Source: an uncultured Phycisphaerales bacterium (GTDB lineage: Bacteria > Planctomycetota > Phycisphaerae > WQYP01). Taken from it: DNA of 29,605 bases. Each line of letters begins with the position of its first letter. Position 1 is the first letter of the stretch. Positions 26,901 through 29,605 of this stretch are shown one piece after another. Under the pieces are notes generated by a model. That model was not told the origin of the DNA. It saw only the letters and a program-made list of their open reading frames with translations, and searched no databases. Made by a program: the position numbers and the translations under genes. The stretch is taken from contig CAIPTQ010000001.1 of assembly GCA_903868035.1 (NCBI GenBank), positions 1-29,605 of the forward strand. Reading direction: 5' to 3'.

Positions 26901-29110
26901 ACCACCAGCCTTATCCGCAGACCGTCCGGCCCCGCCGCGCTCCACCGCGCCTCATCCACCGCCCGCGCTTCCGCCTCCGCCGCCGCCCCGGGCTCAGGTT
27001 GACCATTCACGTCCATGTCCAACACGATTTCTCTAGCCGATTCCAACAGACAGTGAACCTTCATCCTGCCGTCATTGGCCACCCCGGCGATACGCAAAAT
27101 TACTTTGACCCGGTCCTTCTCCCCAGCGAGCAGCGCGAGGTCCTTCTTCAGTGCCACCGATGGTTTCGCCGTGGAGAACAACCCAATGCCCGTGCCGCCC
27201 AGTCGCAGCGCCACGAACGACCCGTCTGCCGAAATCGCCATGCCGTCCGTCTGAATCGCCCCCAGGTCCTTTGGCAGAGCGATGCTGGCTCGCGTGCCCG
27301 TTGCGGGTCTCCAAATCGTCAGAGTGTCAGGGAAAGGCTCGGATTTCGGATGATCCAGAACGGCCACCACCGCGGCATCCGCACTTGCGGCCACCTGCTG
27401 GGCCCATCGCGTCTGATCGGGATACTGCCAGGTCGCCACCACTTTTCCCTTCTTGTCCAAAACCGATACAAAGGGATCGCGCGTGGTGGCGTTCGCACCC
27501 CATACCACCGGAATGCCGTCGCGGCCAAACGTGCAGAACGTCGGATCCTTCTCGTACTCCGCCAGTACCGTCCCCTTCAAATCGCACAATCGAACCACCA
27601 ACGGGCTTCGTCCTTCGAGTACCTTCGTCAAAGCCACAAGTTGCCCGTCATCCGAGACACCCGCCACCTTCCACCAATGGTCAAGGTCGAATTGCCCGAG
27701 CTTGCGCCCCGAATTGTCATAGACCACGGCTGGCCCGGCTTGGTCAATAAACTGACTGCATAGCGCCACGGCACTGCCGCTTTGGGACGCTCTTGCCTGC
27801 TGGCCTTTGATATCAAGTGAAGATAGTTGCTTTGCGCCGGCGCCAACTCCATTCATGAACAGTATCTTGTCCCCCTCGTGGATCGTCATCACCTTCCCAT
27901 CGGCACTCACAACATGCCGCACGGATGCCTCGTTGTGTCCTAGCTCCAATACGGCCGCTTGCGTCGTCGCCGGCCCCGGCCCCGGTGCCGCCGCATTCGC
28001 CAGCACCCCCGCCAGCACCGCCACCACCACCAGCCCCGCCGCCGCCGGCCACGTCCGCGCCCGCTCGGCCATCCCCAGCACCCGCATCACGCGCTGCCGC
28101 AGCCGCACCCCCGCACCCGACGCCTGCACCGCCAGCCGCAGCCCGCCCGCGCCCCGCGCCATCCGCACCAACCCCTCGGCATACGCGCACCGCTCCGCCC
28201 CCGCCGCCAACACCACATCGTCGCAGCAATGCTCCCGCTCCACCCGCACCCGCCGCGAGATCAGCCACACGCACGGATGATAGAACAGCAGCGTCTCGAC
28301 CACCGCCTGCCCCAGGTTCACCAGGTAATCGTGCCGGCGGATGTGCGCCAGCTCGTGCGCCAAGATCGCCTCCACCTGCCCCGGTGACAGACCCGCCGCG
28401 AAACCCACCGGCAGCAAAATCACCGGCCACAGCCACCCCATCACCGCCGGCCCCGCCACCCCCGCCGTTTCCCGCAACTGTACCCGCACCCGAATCCCCA
28501 GCCGCTCCCCCAGCCGTGCCGCCGTCTGCGCCAGTGCCGGCTCCACCGCCCGCGCCCGCCGCCGCAGCCCCAGCGCCACCGCCCACCCCGCCATATGCCA
28601 CCCCGACAACATCACCACTCCCACCGCCCACGCCCCCACCACCCACGGCAAATACGGATCGAGCGCCTTGCCCGCCCGCTCCGCCCAACCCGCCTCCAGA
28701 GCATTCACCGGCCGCGCCGGTGCCGCGGTCACTTCCGGCCGCGCCCCGCCGCTCGCCCCCGCACCCGTCGGCATAACCGTCGGCATAACCGCCGGCGCCG
28801 GCATCACCGGCAGCGCCGGCTCCGCCACCGCTTGGGGCCGCAACGCCCCGGTCCCCTGTGTACTGGTCCCCTGCGCCCCCATCGCCGGCGCTGGAACCAT
28901 CCAGTACACCCCCACCGGCACAACCATCAGCAGCGCCAATGCCGCGCACCCCGCCAGATACCGCCCCTGCGCCGCCCGCCCATGCAGCGCCCGCAGCGCC
29001 ACCTCGAACACCCCCCACACCGCCGCCCCTATCCACAACGTATGCACAATCGTCCATCCCAACCGGTACGCCGCCGCCTGGGCCTGCGGATCATCCAGCC
29101 ATGCCTTCAT
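20942..29110 (-). CDS. Giant BlaR1/M56-family membrane metallopeptidase with HEAT-like and beta-propeller-like ectodomain
   Basis: 2722 residues in one open frame; BlaR1/MecR1 proteins are about 600. The N terminus is BlaR1-like: membrane segments near 16-34, 50-70, 150-172 and 220-236, and an M56 zinc site HELAHIRRHDY (HELAH 252-256) followed by VEREHCCDDVVLA, then a last membrane helix near 348-372 (AAGLVVVAVLAGVLA). The rest, about 2350 residues, should lie outside the membrane. It holds a WD40/propeller-like region (about 385-700), an Ig-like domain (about 893-940), short HEAT repeats (about 1036-1097), a second propeller-like part (about 1114-1250), a long HEAT array (about 1620-1877), another helical-repeat block (about 2017-2273), an Ig-like segment (about 2334-2380) and a helical end (about 2474-2722). 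Pro/Ala/Thr/Gly linkers (PATGPA) separate modules. It overlaps BlaI by ATGA. By analogy to BlaR1 it would sense a signal outside and cleave BlaI; the ligand is unknown. Confidence 0.88.
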   Translation of the reverse strand: MKAWLDDPQAQAAAYRLGWTIVHTLWIGAAVWGVFEVALRALHGRAAQGRYLAGCAALALLMVVPVGVYWMVPAPAMGAQGTSTQGTGALRPQAVAEPALPVMPAPAVMPTVMPTGAGASGGARPEVTAAPARPVNALEAGWAERAGKALDPYLPWVVGAWAVGVVMLSGWHMAGWAVALGLRRRARAVEPALAQTAARLGERLGIRVRVQLRETAGVAGPAVMGWLWPVILLPVGFAAGLSPGQVEAILAHELAHIRRHDYLVNLGQAVVETLLFYHPCVWLISRRVRVEREHCCDDVVLAAGAERCAYAEGLVRMARGAGGLRLAVQASGAGVRLRQRVMRVLGMAERARTWPAAAGLVVVAVLAGVLANAAAPGPGPATTQAAVLELGHNEASVRHVVSADGKVMTIHEGDKILFMNGVGAGAKQLSSLDIKGQQARASQSGSAVALCSQFIDQAGPAVVYDNSGRKLGQFDLDHWWKVAGVSDDGQLVALTKVLEGRSPLVVRLCDLKGTVLAEYEKDPTFCTFGRDGIPVVWGANATTRDPFVSVLDKKGKVVATWQYPDQTRWAQQVAASADAAVVAVLDHPKSEPFPDTLTIWRPATGTRASIALPKDLGAIQTDGMAISADGSFVALRLGGTGIGLFSTAKPSVALKKDLALLAGEKDRVKVILRIAGVANDGRMKVHCLLESAREIVLDMDVNGQPEPGAAAEAEARAVDEARWSAAGPDGLRIRLVVPTLNQNGVPTVSEQLYKAQLEVWNTGAKAIRVPVQNVMGGREELLDEWLVGLEIATATRTDSRKEVDRYRRADDRVEQYWSKVGNSPSEKELKPGERASLGIRLHQLVNKDGRKLLEQAGRMDLMPVLNGIEGKPVLVRIEGPEEARGAAADWGPAKQGLRARFIKPEEPIIAGSKPEFVVEVENVGDVVLWPANSQLTWSVHVEGVEPQGSWLSTRFEVELMEGSSPELGRGYGMSKGGKMRLHTTYRYSLDKPGRYQVESQLSRGSPFPTNNVDNPDGYIVCPLMVVEVAEKGKAAAVRAQGAELAGRLSNPDFKVRQAAQRDLVKMGPAAEEALQPVASGKDPEAAARAQAVLKILGYMSTVDGARPTAQAVSPNGAYVALVTRDTHLGLALVDEGRMWFGFDLAEFRYPGLVKINKVSVADNGDIEAEGTTRVKDKEGAVRLLLNQKGDLMDVLSPHAPPLAGQKLGPEVTRELEYVDKGRGNIDSATPRNLLDLDSGQYHSELPSSIAQEGGADVDVLRKAGVDMYMSRMQGGMTMLGWSNLKLIQVAEKAWDGETGLIEEALERADPPRSIALTYNAPARTWAFRTREGGTGVLRAETPEPSIFPARVTIHYRLLAAAITREEEGAVTTRAAVGEAPVGAPAALGDGEAAFYAGLYDRYKAAILADVKAGNTAAVEKKTAEFNASIGGKLAVVYVTRIDGEGKDTQVYAMNEGQRMLPAIKYAREEHVHVTREADYVLLETCHLPPAVPFAPGDKFETRYADDVYIKMGVLPMAAATQGGQGGTRVVRVTLEGKKLEALGLTSAGVREAMGAWMVPVMLASDVMEFDGRGTQVPPVDEIVVKTGNGGRVGLRALGTVTVEEVKAADLVKAFEAVKAGAWREQGDIGLRLIGLGDKSVIAAMVEDLKSPERHVRINAGWVLAGLGDERGLAAITKELNDATERPIHLARSDGTPYLEGQIREDQFHAAFVLGRLKDKLAVPALVKALKGPAAAEAAWALGETQEPSAVPALKEYLGTAGADRLAAARAMGILGAPEGITALVGMLKDASWVERRNAAEALGELGYRAAVPGLIEALKDEKADVRMAAARALGEMGDAAALAGLKAMEGDAAQNEAGKTTTVGEVAREATRKIEAKGVGGATTPVASRPVAEVVWRGVKLSDMPATMDIAKVPDVFEKPAGATAYQERREVTIITFEKKNINDPGLTIFWLKGKNCFYVRYYGVGASTPVYYGPIPGDPSKAVEAEPATGPAFAGANPVATETAEQLVDRLLKLPNYVPDPRVRGEDMRTPLLAAIAGRGEEGAAALVAGLMGMPSAADDPQGTKNAMRWQLIRDIGTLGDAALKPAQEALGKAKTELQRQEMVSAIGAVNSPAATRALLGLLAEKEEAILNQAVSSLTDRLGAAAEQGGSVEVLPALAKIVPEVKTELYRTVICLSMRRVLKPAAPGEADARQRGMAVGLLRERLKNDAAADVRFTAACVLTEFEDYTGLEELKKAALALQAGVGVTNDYALDQLVPALERATGQRFGPVPMNPMASSISNNDLAVQRQALLEKVVAWIKANPGAGTRPATGPATAPAGGAARGGAAPFPPVEDVVVRAEMEKAEIAVGEPVVVRLVYENKGTATYWVEEDHLGWFHYSCTITDSQGKAVPDVFASTGLMSIDGPFSIHRLGPAEKLTVVRLLNECVVFPKADTYTVMPASPLIQTAERAGAGTYRLPRTAAATLRVREADPKRRAADVDALLAAWRKKGELPKGLIAEEYVQSWADQSAERVLATMGEERLIPVFLDEMEGTDWNSVASYGLMGMPDRAKVLGAYEERLAHPETHDVTKLIYRYAEMKAQGAGDLTAVVKQTRTEQEAYRERYLAFLHADKTYGYGKLAAELWAWKTDAFLLSYLLRSKPTEEKLLDVSRRMEGMALGKEDEAVLVPLLESKEPAVRDMGMMQLLGIDAQKYGALVREDRDRGTGRFSEKVWEKMRGGG

Positions 29111-29499
29111 GTTCCACCTCGTCTTTGCAGCCGCATCGCGCGGATCAACCGCTCCATGTCGTCGAGTTCTTCCGGCGTCACGCCGCCGCTCACCAACTGC
29201 ATCACCAGTTTCTTCGCCGAACCCCCAAACGCCTTCTCCACCAAATCCCGCACCATCCCCGCCTGCGTCGCCTCCGCCGGCACCGCCGCCGTAAATTTCT
29301 GCGGCCGCTCCTCGCTCCGGATCACCAGCCCCTTCTGCACCATCACCTGCAACGTCTTGAGCGTCGTCGTCAAACTCGTCTCCCGATGCTGCATGACCAC
29401 TTCGTGTACCTCGCGCACCGTGCTTGACCCCCGGCTCCAGAGTATCGCCAGCACTTCCAACTCCGCTTCCGTCGGATGGGGTGAAGGCCGTTTGGGCAT
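29107..29499 (-). CDS. blaI: BlaI/MecI/CopY-family transcriptional repressor
   Basis: 130 residues. A winged-helix N-terminal domain (about 7-75) contains PTEAELEVLAILWSRGSSTVREVHEVV and TSLTTTLKTLQVMVQKGLV, the DNA-recognition part. It is followed by a helical dimerisation domain (about 80-125: GMVRDLVEKAFGGSAKKLVMQLVS ... LDDMERLIRAM). AGGAGG (29512-29507) lies 7 nt before the ATG at 29499. Its stop overlaps the M56 start. Members of this family repress their own operon and are inactivated by cleavage triggered by the membrane M56 sensor. Two operator-like palindromes lie directly upstream. Confidence 0.95.
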   Translation of the reverse strand: MPKRPSPHPTEAELEVLAILWSRGSSTVREVHEVVMQHRETSLTTTLKTLQVMVQKGLVIRSEERPQKFTAAVPAEATQAGMVRDLVEKAFGGSAKKLVMQLVSGGVTPEELDDMERLIRAMRLQRRGGT

Positions 29500-29546
29500 C
29501 GCATTACCTCCTGTGATCTCCCCCCAACATATCTCTTTGACGCACG

Positions 29547-29575
29547 AGTCTACGGAAAGTTCCGTACAATTTCAA
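29547..29575 (-). promoter_or_regulatory. Promoter of the blaI-M56 operon
   Basis: On the minus strand TTGAAA (29575-29570), a 17-nt spacer and TAGACT (29552-29547) lie about 48 nt upstream of the blaI ATG. The spacer is filled by the first operator palindrome, so a bound repressor would block RNA polymerase. Confidence 0.65.
29551..29566. promoter_or_regulatory. Operator 1: TACGGAA-AG-TTCCGTA
   Basis: A 16-bp inverted repeat, 7+7 bp with a 2-bp centre, lies within the -35/-10 spacer and overlaps the -10. It has the same half-sites as operator 2. BlaI-family repressors bind such dyads as dimers. Confidence 0.75.
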
Positions 29576-29605
29576 GTAATTTTACGGAATATTCCGTAAA
29601 ATTAC
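29576..29605. promoter_or_regulatory. Operator 2: 30-bp perfect palindrome centred on TACGGAATATTCCGTA
   Basis: A perfect 30-bp palindrome runs to the window edge, with its core at 29583-29598. It lies immediately upstream of the -35 box. Its centre is 32 bp from that of operator 1, close to three helical turns, so two repressor dimers could bind the same face. A divergent gene beyond the window could share it. Confidence 0.8.

Noticed and set aside
20942..29110. Giant frame as an artefact of GC-rich sequence
   Set aside because: The translation shows M56 motifs, membrane helices and clear repeating HEAT-like units along its length, and it starts in an ATGA overlap with blaI. The opposite-strand frames are low-complexity Pro/Arg/Ala.

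Overview
The window is high-GC bacterial chromosomal DNA with strongly C-ending codons. It most likely comes from a planctomycete, perhaps the Phycisphaerae/Tepidisphaeraceae side. The clues are a type VI secretion (T6SS) tail cluster, a BlaI repressor coupled to a giant BlaR1/M56 protein full of HEAT-like repeats, a secreted serpin, a MetX-MetW fusion, a DUF6677-like membrane protein and dispersed palindromic repeats. The lineage is inferred from gene content and memory, not from a database search.

Layout. (1) Positions 2-9020, + strand: 3' end of a T6SS cluster. It holds a ClpV sheath-recycling ATPase (5' truncated by the window), the VgrG spike, a small Ig-like/linker protein, a LysM-like zincin metallopeptidase that is a good effector candidate, a helical protein whose gene carries an apparent frameshift, a small unknown protein, and a PAAR spike tip. 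All are co-directional and closely spaced. (2) 9266-12053, + strand: ribosomal protein L21 with a clear terminator, a secreted serpin carrying a repeat-derived insertion, and two translationally coupled membrane-protein genes. (3) 12066-15360: MurJ lipid II flippase (-) and IMP dehydrogenase (+), divergent, separated by a short G-rich region and a putative leaderless promoter. (4) 15364-19833: sulfur amino acid genes. cysK (-) diverges from metY-metX/W (+) across a 355-bp AT-rich intergenic region. O-acetylhomoserine made by MetX would be sulfhydrylated by MetY to homocysteine, while CysK makes cysteine. (5) 19802-20085: a fragment resembling the tail of a carbohydrate-active enzyme, ending at a palindromic repeat also found inside the serpin gene. 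(6) 20126-20805, -: a PIN-domain toxin followed by its small partner, with the toxin gene first. (7) 20942-29499, -: a two-gene operon of a BlaI-family repressor and a 2722-residue M56/BlaR1-like protein. It has a promoter at the right edge with two matching palindromic operators, centres 32 bp apart, placed so that BlaI would repress its own operon.

Most noteworthy are the giant M56 protein with its operator array, the T6SS metallopeptidase module, and the mobile palindromic repeats. One repeat has inserted in frame into the serpin. Another forms a two-unit in-frame micro-ORF behind a duplicated ribosome-binding site.
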